The notes: generated by a model from the letters alone, not told the origin. A stretch of DNA of 35,082 nucleotides from Erysipelotrichia bacterium (GCA_012522695.1 JAAYJX010000038.1:1-35082), one strand, 5' to 3'. Counted from the first letter of the stretch, positions 8,388 through 18,481 are shown. Made by a program: numbers and translations.

Positions 8388-10079
8388 TTATTTTATTTCA
8401 AATAAATAACATTCAAAAGGTCTTAAAATTAATTCACCTTTTTCTTCTTTTTGGTCTTGATAATTATGGAGTAATAGACGTTCCATTTTATGTCTTAATT
8501 TATATTTCACTTCGTAATCACGAAAGTTTGCTAGACATAAAATCTTAACATCCCCGTCATGTTTAAAGTTCAATAAATCAGGATTTAATTCATCGATTAA
8601 AGTAAGTTTTCCAAGCAAAACACTTTGTTGAATTTTTTCATTTTTTCGTAATTTAATCGCTCTTTTGTAGTAATTTAATATCGAATCTGGGTTATTTTCA
8701 TTGTTTTTGACATTTACTTCTTTGTAGTTACTATTAATTTTAGTTAAAGGCGGGACGTTAGAAAAACCACCATGAATTGTATCGTCCCACTGCATTGGTG
8801 TCCGAGCGTTAACGCGTGATGTTCTTCTTAAAAAACGCAGTAGAGTTTTCTCATCATATCGACCTTTATTTTCTTTTATATAGTTCTTGTTATTAACGTC
8901 ATCAAAGTCACTTAATTTTTCATAAGTTACATTTGACATGCCAATTTCATCACCATAATGAATAAAAGGCGTTCCATATAAAAAGAGTAAAACAGTAATA
9001 AGCATCTTGGCTGATTCATTACGATATTTAATACTTCCATATTGCGATAAGACTCGTGGATGATCGTGATTAGACCAATATAGAGGTAGCCAGGCTTTTT
9101 GATAAGTAGCGTTATACCAACGCATTAAATTTTTCTTTAAACTAAGAACATCAGTAACGATTTCTTCATCGCTTTTTTCAACACTACCATAAGCACCGTT
9201 TTGCCAAACTGTATCAAAATTAAAGACTATATTAATCGAACCATTTTTATAATTCGTTAGGCGTAGTGATTGTTTAGGACTTACTTGCCCTCCGACTTCT
9301 CCGATAGTTACAATCTCATAATGATTAAAGACCTCTTTTTTAAATTCATCCATATAATCAAAAAGTTCTTTACGGTTAGAAAACTTTGTTGTATCTAAAA
9401 CTAAACCGTTTTGATCAACTTCATATGTTGAATCAGAAAATGTTAAATCTTTAGCTAAATGTGCAAGGGCGTCTAAACGAAATCCATCAACACCTTTATT
9501 AAGATAAAATCTTGCTATCTCATAATACTTTTGTCTTAAAGAAGGATTGGCCCAATTAACATCTGGCATCTTTTTTGAAAAAATATGTAAATAATATTGT
9601 TCACTCAATTCATCATAAGTCCATGCTGAAGTCGAAAAAAATCCTTTCCAATTATTCGGAGGCACTAGTTTGTTATTTACTTTTTTAGGAGGCTGAAAGA
9701 AGTAATAATCACGTTCAAGTGAGTTTTTATCTTTTTGAGCTTTTTTAAACCATTCATGTTCATCACTTGTATGATTTAATACGAAATCAACAATAACTCT
9801 AATATTGCGTGCGTGAGCTTCTTTAATAAGCAAATCAAAATCTTCGTTTGTTCCAAATAGAGGATCGATTTCATAATAATTAGAAACATCATAACCATTA
9901 TCATCCATTGGTGAAGCAAAAAACGGACAAATCCATAGTAAGTCAACACCTAGTTCTTTTAAGTAATCAAGCTTAGAGATAATACCTTTCAAGTCGCCTA
10001 CTCCATCATCATTTGTATCTTTAAAAGACCGCGGATAAATAATATAACCAACTGCTTTTTGCCACCATTTTAAATTCAT
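8388..10079 (-). CDS. Cytoplasmic GH13 alpha-glucosidase (oligo-1,6-glucosidase/maltase type)
   Basis: 563 aa; KWWQKAVGYIIYPRSFKDTNDDGVGDLKGI, DFVLNHTSDEHEWF, GFRLDALAHL, TIGEVGG, WSNHDHPR; no signal peptide. Confidence 0.93.
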   Translation of the reverse strand: MNLKWWQKAVGYIIYPRSFKDTNDDGVGDLKGIISKLDYLKELGVDLLWICPFFASPMDDNGYDVSNYYEIDPLFGTNEDFDLLIKEAHARNIRVIVDFVLNHTSDEHEWFKKAQKDKNSLERDYYFFQPPKKVNNKLVPPNNWKGFFSTSAWTYDELSEQYYLHIFSKKMPDVNWANPSLRQKYYEIARFYLNKGVDGFRLDALAHLAKDLTFSDSTYEVDQNGLVLDTTKFSNRKELFDYMDEFKKEVFNHYEIVTIGEVGGQVSPKQSLRLTNYKNGSINIVFNFDTVWQNGAYGSVEKSDEEIVTDVLSLKKNLMRWYNATYQKAWLPLYWSNHDHPRVLSQYGSIKYRNESAKMLITVLLFLYGTPFIHYGDEIGMSNVTYEKLSDFDDVNNKNYIKENKGRYDEKTLLRFLRRTSRVNARTPMQWDDTIHGGFSNVPPLTKINSNYKEVNVKNNENNPDSILNYYKRAIKLRKNEKIQQSVLLGKLTLIDELNPDLLNFKHDGDVKILCLANFRDYEVKYKLRHKMERLLLHNYQDQKEEKGELILRPFECYLFEIK

Positions 10080-10146
10080 TTATTTTCCTTTTATTTTTAT
10101 ACCACTTTTAATTTATGTCTTTTTTTGTAATTTAGCAAACTATCAA

Positions 10147-10204
10147 TTTCGACTATACTCGAAACTCTTTGCGTTTTTACGTTTTATTTCGACTACAATC
10201 GAAA
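10147..10204. promoter_or_regulatory. Tandem TTTCGA-N6-TCGAAA motif (two copies)
   Basis: TTTCGACTATACTCGAAA (10147-10164) and TTTCGACTACAATCGAAA (10187-10204), 40-bp period, upstream of the GH13 glucosidase. Confidence 0.6.
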
Positions 10205-10234
10205 TTGTTTTTATATTATTTATTAAAAAGAAAA

Positions 10235-10312
10235 TGGCGCGCTCGGGACGATTCGAACGTCCGACACCCATCTTAGGAGGATGGTGCTCTATCCATCTGG
10301 AGCTACAAGCGC
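10235..10312 (-). tRNA. tRNA-Arg(CCT)
   Basis: Minus strand GCGCTTG...CCATC-CTCCTAA-GATGG...GTTCGAATC...CGAGCGC-G-CCA; complete cloverleaf with encoded CCA, anticodon CCT. Confidence 0.93.
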
Positions 10313-10325
10313 ACACCACTAATCA

Positions 10326-10355
10326 ATTCTAAGCTTTATTATATAAATGTTTCAA
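10326..10355 (-). promoter_or_regulatory. Predicted promoter of tRNA-Arg
   Basis: Minus strand TTGAAA-18 bp-TAGAAT just upstream of the tRNA 5' end. Confidence 0.5.
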
Positions 10356-10404
10356 GAAATAATTAAAAAAGAAAACAGTATTTTCATATTTAAATTGCTA
10401 AAGT

Positions 10405-10869
10405 TTATTTATTTGAACTTAAATACGCAAGTAGTTCTTTTGTACTAGTTTTAGGATCAACATCGTAAAAAATATCACTAATTAAACCTTCTTCATTAAT
10501 AATAAACGTTGTCCTTCTTGTCCCTTTTACTTTTTTACCATACATCGTCTTTTCTTTAACGACTCCATAAGTTTCTAAAACTTGACGAGTTGGATCAGAT
10601 AAAAGCATAAAGTTTAAGTTTTGTTTTAAAATAAAACGACTATGCGAGGCGACTGTATCTTTTGAAACACCAATTACTTTATAACCTAATTTATTAAACT
10701 CATCGTTATGTTTAGAAAAACATATGGCTTGAACGGTGCAACCGCTAGTGAAGTCTTTAGGATAAAAATAAAGGATAACTTTTTGTCCACGAAAAGAAGA
10801 TAAACATACATCTTCATTGAATTCATTTTTAAGCGTGAAATCAGGCGCTAATTCATTAATTTTTATCAT
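10405..10869 (-). CDS. bcp: Thioredoxin-dependent peroxiredoxin (Bcp/PrxQ type)
   Basis: 154 aa; YFYPKDFTSGCTVQAICFS with peroxidatic and +5 resolving Cys, RRTTFIINEEG. Confidence 0.9.
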   Translation of the reverse strand: MIKINELAPDFTLKNEFNEDVCLSSFRGQKVILYFYPKDFTSGCTVQAICFSKHNDEFNKLGYKVIGVSKDTVASHSRFILKQNLNFMLLSDPTRQVLETYGVVKEKTMYGKKVKGTRRTTFIINEEGLISDIFYDVDPKTSTKELLAYLSSNK

Positions 10870-10921
10870 AAATTTAGTATAGCAAAATACATTTTGTTTT
10901 TTTATCTAGATGCTCATGGTA

Positions 10922-13771
10922 TTATTCAGTTCTTAAAGCGACAACAGGGTCTTTTTTCGCCGCGGATTGTGAAGGTACGAGTCCGGAAATTAGTGTCAAA
11001 CCAATACTAATACCAAGCATAATTAGAGCGACCCACCAAGGGAACCTTGCAATGTGAGCGTCGGCTAAAATACCGACAATTAAATTAATAATGCCTGAAA
11101 GAAGATAAGTTACCGCTAAACCAATAATTCCTGAAATTGACCCAAGAATAAATGTTTCGGCAATAAACAAATTAGAGACGTCTTGTTTTCTTCCACCAAG
11201 TGAACGAATAACACCAATTTCTTTTGTTCTTTCAACGACCGAAACATAAGTAATAATTGCAATCATGACACTAGAAACAATTAGCGCTAATGAGGTAAAA
11301 CCAATTAAAGCAATTGTAATAATTGTTAATAAGTTAGAAATCATTTTCATTACTAATGAAAGCATATCGCTATAAATTATATCTAAACGATCTTCTCTTA
11401 AAATTTCTTTGCCGGTGCTAAGTGTAATCGTGCCTTCGCCATTCCACTCATCAAGCCAAGCTAAAACTTTATCTTTTTGGATGAAATTAGGTGGATAAAT
11501 ATTAATCGATTTAGAAACAGCAAATGGCTTATTGAATTCGTCTAAACTAACTTCCCATTCAAGAATATTACTATCTTCGTCACGCGTGATTATAGATTCG
11601 ACATTACCCCCAAGAGCGTGCATATCATAAGAAACAACTGAAACACTATTTGCCATACCCATAAACATCGACATAATTCCTTGCATCGAGCTTGAACTAT
11701 CAATGAGATTTTTAGATTCTTTGATTTCACTTTCGCCAACTAAAACGTACTCATAAGTAAAGTCAATAACTTTTCCATTAATTACTTGAACATAATCTGC
11801 TGGTAAAGGAAATCCTTGAAAAATCGAGCCTTTACGAAGAATAACAGCAGTCCCAACTAATGTCTCATTTTTTTCAATTGTTCTTAAATAATTAGCTAAA
11901 ACTGATTCATAATTTATATTAATAATATGTTCAGCAAGTGCCGTTGTATAATAAATGCCACTTGATAGCATCCCATAATTAAGGTTTTCTTTTGGTTCTA
12001 AAATACCAACAATATTTAGTTCTAATCCATCTTGCCAACTTTCGCTTGCGTATGGATGATACGTAAAAGGATTATTTTCAATCGCATTTTCAGTAAAAAT
12101 ATCGTCATTTTTATACCAATAATATTGTTTAGCTGCTAAATCTTCATATTCAATTTTACCTCCATCATAAAGATTAGCATCATAATCATTTTCGATCGCC
12201 TTATCAACTAAATTAATAAACTCGTCTTGTGAGTAATAACCCATATGACCTAAAGTTAAGTCAGCAATCATCCGATTTTTATCTAAAACAACCATAATTT
12301 CATTACTTTCTTTAGCAATGCCGTTTGTGCCTTCTTTTTTGTATAAGACATCGTATTGGGACAGGACATATTCTTCTGTAACAGGATTTCTTGTTTCAGG
12401 AGCTTGCGCAAAGGGATTATTTAGCATTCCAACTAAAGGGGCGAATTGTTCAAAGCCTTCAATGTTTTCTAAGATTGAACCATATGCTGACTTAATACCT
12501 GTAATTGAAGTTCTTTGGCCTAGAAGGTTTACTTGAGAATAAAAATCAGTATAAAAACTATTTGCCACATCAATACCATATTTATGATGAATTGCTGAGT
12601 AATACTCTTGTGGTAAGTCATTAACATAAGTTATATAATCTTGGTTAATTTTATTTTCGACCATAAAATCATCCATTGTTTTTAAACGTTCATTAAGTTC
12701 ACCAATCATCTTATCGACGTTGACATAATCACCTTTTTGAATAATTTCTTTTTGCTCGCTCGTTGTAAAATTACTAATTGAGTTTATATCAAAAGCCGAT
12801 TGTGTTATTTGAATCGGATTACCCGCGAGCATATCGTTTTGCATATCATCAATAAAGCGTTGAATGCCAATTGAAACACTTAAGACAAGAGAAACACCAA
12901 TAATGCCAATACTACCGGCAATTGCCGTCATCGCGGTGCGACTTTTTTTCGTAAAAATATTTTGCATTGATAGGCGAAAAGCTGTTAAAAAAGACATTTT
13001 TGCTTTTTCTTTCTTTTTCGTTATGCTTTCTTCTTTAAGTTCTTCTTCCATTTTAAGAAGTGCGACTTTCGTTTGTTTTTCTTCATCCTCACTTTTAAAA
13101 GGATTTGAATCATCAATTAATTCTCCATCAAGAAGTTTAATAATGCGCGTTGAATACTCTTCAGCTAAATCTGAGTTATGCGTTACCATAATAACTAAAC
13201 GTTCTTTAGCGATTTCGCGTATTAAATCGAGGATTTGCTTACTTGTTTTTGTATCAAGAGCGCCGGTAGGTTCATCAGCAAGTAAAATTTCTGGATTATT
13301 AACTAACGCCCTAGCTATTGCGACTCTTTGACTTTGGCCACCTGATAATTGATTAGGAAATTTATAATATTGATCACTTAAGCCAACTTTATCAAGAGCT
13401 TCTTTTGCTCTTTGAATTCTTGTTTCTTTATCAATCCCGGCAATCGTTAACGAAAGTTCAACGTTACCTAAAACAGTTTGATGAGGAATTAAATTATAAG
13501 TTTGAAAAACAAAACCAATCCGATGATTACGATAAACATCCCAATCACGATCTTTATATTTCTTTGTGCTTTTGCCCCAAATAATTAAATCACCATTTGT
13601 TGCTTGGTCAAGTCCGCCAATTAAATTTAATAAAGTTGTTTTACCACAACCCGAAGGTCCTAAAACGGAAACAAACTCATTTTCACGAAAATTAACATTT
13701 ATATCTTTTAAAGCCTTAACAACTATATCGGCAACATAATAATTTTTCTTTATGTTTACTAATTTAAGCAT
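10922..13771 (-). CDS. ABC transporter, fused ATPase and FtsX/MacB-type permease
   Basis: 949 aa; N-terminal ATPase (GPSGCGKTT, LSGGQSQRVAIARALV, ILLADEPTGALD), TM helix, large non-cytoplasmic domain, C-terminal FtsX-like TMs ending PSQSAAKKDPVVALRTE. Confidence 0.9.
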   Translation of the reverse strand: MLKLVNIKKNYYVADIVVKALKDINVNFRENEFVSVLGPSGCGKTTLLNLIGGLDQATNGDLIIWGKSTKKYKDRDWDVYRNHRIGFVFQTYNLIPHQTVLGNVELSLTIAGIDKETRIQRAKEALDKVGLSDQYYKFPNQLSGGQSQRVAIARALVNNPEILLADEPTGALDTKTSKQILDLIREIAKERLVIMVTHNSDLAEEYSTRIIKLLDGELIDDSNPFKSEDEEKQTKVALLKMEEELKEESITKKKEKAKMSFLTAFRLSMQNIFTKKSRTAMTAIAGSIGIIGVSLVLSVSIGIQRFIDDMQNDMLAGNPIQITQSAFDINSISNFTTSEQKEIIQKGDYVNVDKMIGELNERLKTMDDFMVENKINQDYITYVNDLPQEYYSAIHHKYGIDVANSFYTDFYSQVNLLGQRTSITGIKSAYGSILENIEGFEQFAPLVGMLNNPFAQAPETRNPVTEEYVLSQYDVLYKKEGTNGIAKESNEIMVVLDKNRMIADLTLGHMGYYSQDEFINLVDKAIENDYDANLYDGGKIEYEDLAAKQYYWYKNDDIFTENAIENNPFTYHPYASESWQDGLELNIVGILEPKENLNYGMLSSGIYYTTALAEHIININYESVLANYLRTIEKNETLVGTAVILRKGSIFQGFPLPADYVQVINGKVIDFTYEYVLVGESEIKESKNLIDSSSSMQGIMSMFMGMANSVSVVSYDMHALGGNVESIITRDEDSNILEWEVSLDEFNKPFAVSKSINIYPPNFIQKDKVLAWLDEWNGEGTITLSTGKEILREDRLDIIYSDMLSLVMKMISNLLTIITIALIGFTSLALIVSSVMIAIITYVSVVERTKEIGVIRSLGGRKQDVSNLFIAETFILGSISGIIGLAVTYLLSGIINLIVGILADAHIARFPWWVALIMLGISIGLTLISGLVPSQSAAKKDPVVALRTE

Positions 13772-13900
13772 TTTGAAAACCTCCTAAAATTAAAAGTAAC
13801 TTGTTCTAACAAAATTAATCCAATAAAGTTAAAACTCTATTAAATGATATACCTTTTGAGTAGAAATAATAAGTAATTTACAAATAAAGTTTAAGATTAG

Positions 13901-13915
13901 GTTAATAATATTAAC
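13901..13915. promoter_or_regulatory. Palindrome upstream of GH31 gene (possible operator)
   Basis: GTTAATA-A-TATTAAC, 7-bp perfect arms. Confidence 0.4.
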
Positions 13916-13940
13916 GAGAAATTATTTTTAACAATCAATT

Positions 13941-16400
13941 ATGAATTATTCATGTGATAATTTAATATTAGAGATAAGTAGAGGTAAAAGTATGCTAGAT
14001 TATCATCTTCGAATAAAAACCACAGCCAAAAGTAGTGAGTCTTCATTTATTTATTGGCAAGATTATCGCATAAGTATTTTATTTTCTAAATTAATAAGAA
14101 TTGAAAAAAATAAAGATAAATATTTTAATGATCAACCAACCCAAGGTGTTTGGTATCGAAAGTTTGATACACCAAAGTTTAGCCATAAAGAAATTAACAA
14201 AAATTTATTATTAATCGAGACTAAGGATGTAGAGCTTTATTTACACACTAACTTTAAACAAACTTATGTCGTTATAAATAAGAAGAAAATTTTATTATCT
14301 AAGTCACAAAATCTACTAGGCACTTATAAAACTCTCGATGGTTATAACGGTTTACATTTTGAAGGTTTTGATGATTTAGGTAATCGTAAAAAGATTACTC
14401 TTGAAGATGGTGTCGTTGCGAAAAACGGTATCGCCTTACTTGATGATTCAAAGTCACTTATTATTAATGAATTAGGTCAACTTGAAATAGCAAAAGAAAA
14501 TCATTTAGATGTTTATATTTTTTGTTTTGGAAAGGACTATCGTTTAGCCGTTAAAGCCTTGTATGAAATAACTGGTTATGTTCCTTTAATTCCTAAGTAC
14601 GCTCTTGGTAATTGGTGGAGTCGATATTATGAATATAGCGATAAAACATATTTAAAGTTAATGAATCATTTTCTTGAACGTGATATCCCACTTACTGTTG
14701 CAACAATTGATATGGATTGGCACTATAATTCACATCATCTTGAAGAAGCTTTTCAAATTACTAAATTAGGTCGTAATAATTCTTACTATGGAGGAAAAGA
14801 TGGATGGACTGGCTATTCTTGGAACAAAAAACTTTTCCCTAATTACAAACAATTTCTCAAAGAACTACATACTTATAATGTTAAAATACCTCTAAATCTC
14901 CATCCGGCTGGTGGGATACGTTGGTTTGAAGATGTATATGAACAATTTGCTAAAGCGATGGGTTTAGATCATACATTACTTCAACATATTCCTTTTGATT
15001 TTACTAATCCAAATTTTATTAATAATTATTTTCGTCTTATCCATAAACCTTATGAAAATGATGGAGTTGATTTTTGGTGGATTGATTGGCAACAAGGTAG
15101 TACTTCTAAATTACCAGGACTTGATCCTTTATGGGCATTAAATCATTATCACTATTTAGATATTATTAAAGAAAAAAAGAACGGGATTATTTTATCGCGT
15201 TATAGCGGGATTGGCTCGCACCGTTATCCTGTTGGTTTTTCTGGTGATACTTTAATAACTTGGGAAACGCTTAAGTTTTTACCTTATTTTACAAATACTG
15301 CAACAAATGCCGGCTATTTTTATTGGTCACACGATATTGGTGGACATTTTGCCGGGATAAGTGAATATGAATTATATTTACGTTTTGTTCAGTTTGGTGT
15401 CTTTTCGCCGATCAATAGACTACACGGCACTTGTAGTCCAATTATGTCAAAAGAACCATGGTATGCTAAAAACGGGACAGGCTTAATTGCTGAAAACTTT
15501 TTGCGTCTAAGACATCAATTAATTCCGTTTTTATATAGTGCAAGCTATCTAGCTCATACTGAAGCACTGGCCTTAATCGAACCACTATATTATGAAGTAA
15601 AAAGTGAAGATGGATATAAGTATCCTAACCAAAGTATTTTTGCCCAACAAAGTTTTATATTACCGATTTCTTCAAAAATAGATGAAAGTGGCTTAGCCTC
15701 GGTCAAAGGTTTTTTACCAAGGGGTCGCTATATTGATTTTTTTACACATAATATTTATGAATTAGAAAAAGATCAAGAAATAATCTTTTATCGTCATTTA
15801 GATAGTTTTCCATTTTTATTAAAAGCCGGCGCAGTTGTGCCCCTTTCACTTGATAAGGGGAATAGCATTACTAATCCAAAAAAATTAAGAATTGTCACAT
15901 CAACTGGTAATAATGAGTATTGTCTTTATGAAGATTTAGATGAAAACAATAATGTTATAAAGGCTTTTACAAAGTTTAAAAACACACTTATAAACAATGA
16001 GCAGACTTTAAAAATTAGTTTTGATAATGTTCATAAAGTTATTAAAAATAGAACGCTTATTGTTGATTTTATTGATAGTGAGGATGTCGATATTATCGTT
16101 ACTAAAAATGGCCAAAAAGTAAATTATCAAAAGCCGCATTTTAATTATTTAAGAATTGAAATTGATGTTGATTTAATTAGTGAATATGAACTTACTTTTT
16201 TAGTAAAACAAAATAAGATAGAAACAATTAAAAAACAAATCACAAAAACTTTTTATAGTTTACAATTTCCTAATCCCGAAAAAGAAAAACTCTACCAAGA
16301 AATAATGTCACAAGAAACAATTGTAAAATTAAGAGATACAATTAATAATAGTGACCTTTTGGATTCTCAAAAAAGTTGTTTGTTAGAATTTATTATTTAA
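13941..16400 (+). CDS. Glycoside hydrolase family 31 (alpha-glucosidase-like); true start possibly ATG 13992
   Basis: 819 aa; GH31 features TIDMDWHYNSHH, DFWWIDWQQG, SRYSGIGSHRYPVGFSGDT, NAGYFYWSHDIGGHFAG; no signal peptide. Confidence 0.9.
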   Translation: MNYSCDNLILEISRGKSMLDYHLRIKTTAKSSESSFIYWQDYRISILFSKLIRIEKNKDKYFNDQPTQGVWYRKFDTPKFSHKEINKNLLLIETKDVELYLHTNFKQTYVVINKKKILLSKSQNLLGTYKTLDGYNGLHFEGFDDLGNRKKITLEDGVVAKNGIALLDDSKSLIINELGQLEIAKENHLDVYIFCFGKDYRLAVKALYEITGYVPLIPKYALGNWWSRYYEYSDKTYLKLMNHFLERDIPLTVATIDMDWHYNSHHLEEAFQITKLGRNNSYYGGKDGWTGYSWNKKLFPNYKQFLKELHTYNVKIPLNLHPAGGIRWFEDVYEQFAKAMGLDHTLLQHIPFDFTNPNFINNYFRLIHKPYENDGVDFWWIDWQQGSTSKLPGLDPLWALNHYHYLDIIKEKKNGIILSRYSGIGSHRYPVGFSGDTLITWETLKFLPYFTNTATNAGYFYWSHDIGGHFAGISEYELYLRFVQFGVFSPINRLHGTCSPIMSKEPWYAKNGTGLIAENFLRLRHQLIPFLYSASYLAHTEALALIEPLYYEVKSEDGYKYPNQSIFAQQSFILPISSKIDESGLASVKGFLPRGRYIDFFTHNIYELEKDQEIIFYRHLDSFPFLLKAGAVVPLSLDKGNSITNPKKLRIVTSTGNNEYCLYEDLDENNNVIKAFTKFKNTLINNEQTLKISFDNVHKVIKNRTLIVDFIDSEDVDIIVTKNGQKVNYQKPHFNYLRIEIDVDLISEYELTFLVKQNKIETIKKQITKTFYSLQFPNPEKEKLYQEIMSQETIVKLRDTINNSDLLDSQKSCLLEFII

Positions 16401-16439
16401 AACATTTACTTTACTAAAAATTATATAAGGAGGAAAAAG

Positions 16440-18413
16440 ATGATAAAAATTAGAGCAAAAGATTTAACAATTGAAGAAAAAGCCAAACTTTTAATTGGAA
16501 AAGATTTTTGGCGAATTGATACGTTAGGCGGAAAAATACCTGACTTTTTAATGAACGACGGACCAGTTGGAATAAGACAGCCAAGACTTTCAACTAATGG
16601 TGTTGAAACCGTTCAGCCTAGTATTGCTTATCCTTCAATTCAAGTTTTATCACAAACATGGAATGAAGACTTAGTTTATGAAATGGCTAAAGCAATAGCT
16701 AATGATGCAATTGAATTAGAAACCGATATCATTTTAGCTCCAGGCGTTAATATTAAGCGTCTACCACATAATGGACGTAACTTTGAATATGTTTCTGAAG
16801 ATCCATTTTTAGCAGGTGTAATGGCAAAAAAATATATTGAAGGTATTCAAGATCAAAAAGTTGGTGCATGTTTAAAACATTACGCAGCAAATAATAGCGA
16901 AGTGTCACGTAATTATAAATCAATGGAAATTGACGAAAGAACATTAAGAGAAATTTATTTACTTCCTCATGAAATTGCCACAAAAGCAAAACCGTGGCTT
17001 GTCATGACAGCTTATAATCTTGTTAACGGCGTTCGTATGAGTGCTCACGATAAACTTTATCGCATCTTAAGAAATGAATTTAAATTTGATGGCTTAATTA
17101 TTAGTGATTGGGGTGCGGTCATGAACAGAACAAAATCACTTAAGGCTAGTCTTGATTTAGAAATGCCATACGATAAATTGCATTTAGAACAATTACTCGA
17201 TGATATTAAAAATGAAAAAGTTGATATGGAAATTGTTGACGCAAGTGTTAATCGCATAATTGATACTGCTTATAAATGTGAAGAAATGCGTAAGATCCGG
17301 CAAATTAATTTAAGTGTTGAGGAACGTTATAATATTGCTGAAAAAGTTGCCGAAGAAGGTATTGTGTTGTTAAAAAATGAAGATGGTGCTTTGCCTTTAA
17401 AGAAAAATGAAAAAGTTTTAGTAACTGGCACGGCTGTTGATTCTTATGTCTTTGGTGGCGGTTCTAGCCAAGTTACACCGCGCGAACCTTTTGTTAAGTT
17501 AATCGATAGTTTAAAAGGTGAAGGCTTAAACGTCTCTTATTTCCGCACGATGCAATTTACTGCCGGAGCATTTACCTCAATTACTGATCTCAAAGGGGCC
17601 TTAAATAAAATTTTCATTGATGATATTGATGCGACAATTGTAACGATTAGCCAAGATAATCATGCACATAGTGAATTTTATAATCGTCAAAACTTACTTC
17701 TTTCTAATGAGCAAATTGATTTAATTAAAGAAATTACTTATGTTTCGCCAAAAACAATTGTTGTTATTTATAGCGGCGCGCCCATTGAAATGAATGAATG
17801 GATTGACGATGTTGATGCCGTTTTATATGTTGGTTATGTTGGTGAAAAAGGCAATAAAGCTGTTGCGAAAATATTAAGTGGAAGTGTTAATCCTAGTGGT
17901 AAACTTACCGAAACATTCCCAATGTTTTTAGAAGATGTTCAAGCTTATCACGCCTATGAAGATGCTCGTGTCGCTTTATATGAAGAACAATTAAGTGTTG
18001 GTTATCGACAATTCGTTTCTGAAAATACACCCGTATTGTTTCCTTTTGGTTTTGGTTTAAGTTATTCAACTTTTGTCTATGATAATTTAAAAATTACTAA
18101 AAGCGGCAAAGAAGTTGATATTACATTAACGCTTACAAATACTTCAAAAATTGATGGTCACGAGGTTGCCCAAGTTTATGTTCGCGAAAGACTTCCGGAT
18201 GTTTATCGCCCACTTTATGAATTAAAGGGATGGAAAAAAGTTTTTCTTAAAGCAGGTGAAACAAAAACTGTAAGTATTACTTTAGATCAAAGAAGTTTTA
18301 GTTATTATTCTTTGGCTCATGATGATTGGCACATTAATGAAAATGGTCAATTTAGTATTTATGTTTCTTCTTCTTCAATCGATATTGAATTATTCACCCA
18401 TATTAAATATTAA
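16440..18413 (+). CDS. Glycoside hydrolase family 3 (beta-glucosidase-like)
   Basis: 657 aa; KHYAANNSEVSR, LIISDWGAV (nucleophile Asp motif), C-terminal fibronectin-III-like domain; RBS AAGGAGG. Confidence 0.92.
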   Translation: MIKIRAKDLTIEEKAKLLIGKDFWRIDTLGGKIPDFLMNDGPVGIRQPRLSTNGVETVQPSIAYPSIQVLSQTWNEDLVYEMAKAIANDAIELETDIILAPGVNIKRLPHNGRNFEYVSEDPFLAGVMAKKYIEGIQDQKVGACLKHYAANNSEVSRNYKSMEIDERTLREIYLLPHEIATKAKPWLVMTAYNLVNGVRMSAHDKLYRILRNEFKFDGLIISDWGAVMNRTKSLKASLDLEMPYDKLHLEQLLDDIKNEKVDMEIVDASVNRIIDTAYKCEEMRKIRQINLSVEERYNIAEKVAEEGIVLLKNEDGALPLKKNEKVLVTGTAVDSYVFGGGSSQVTPREPFVKLIDSLKGEGLNVSYFRTMQFTAGAFTSITDLKGALNKIFIDDIDATIVTISQDNHAHSEFYNRQNLLLSNEQIDLIKEITYVSPKTIVVIYSGAPIEMNEWIDDVDAVLYVGYVGEKGNKAVAKILSGSVNPSGKLTETFPMFLEDVQAYHAYEDARVALYEEQLSVGYRQFVSENTPVLFPFGFGLSYSTFVYDNLKITKSGKEVDITLTLTNTSKIDGHEVAQVYVRERLPDVYRPLYELKGWKKVFLKAGETKTVSITLDQRSFSYYSLAHDDWHINENGQFSIYVSSSSIDIELFTHIKY

Positions 18414-18481
18414 CTTTTGTTTTGCTAGGCTTTTCTTAAAATTTATTTCTTTTGTTTTTCGTCCTTTTATAATGATTCTAT

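Noticed and set aside
8363-8548. + strand 61-aa ORF downstream of malK start
   Set aside because: Antisense to the glucosidase C-terminus; no RBS.
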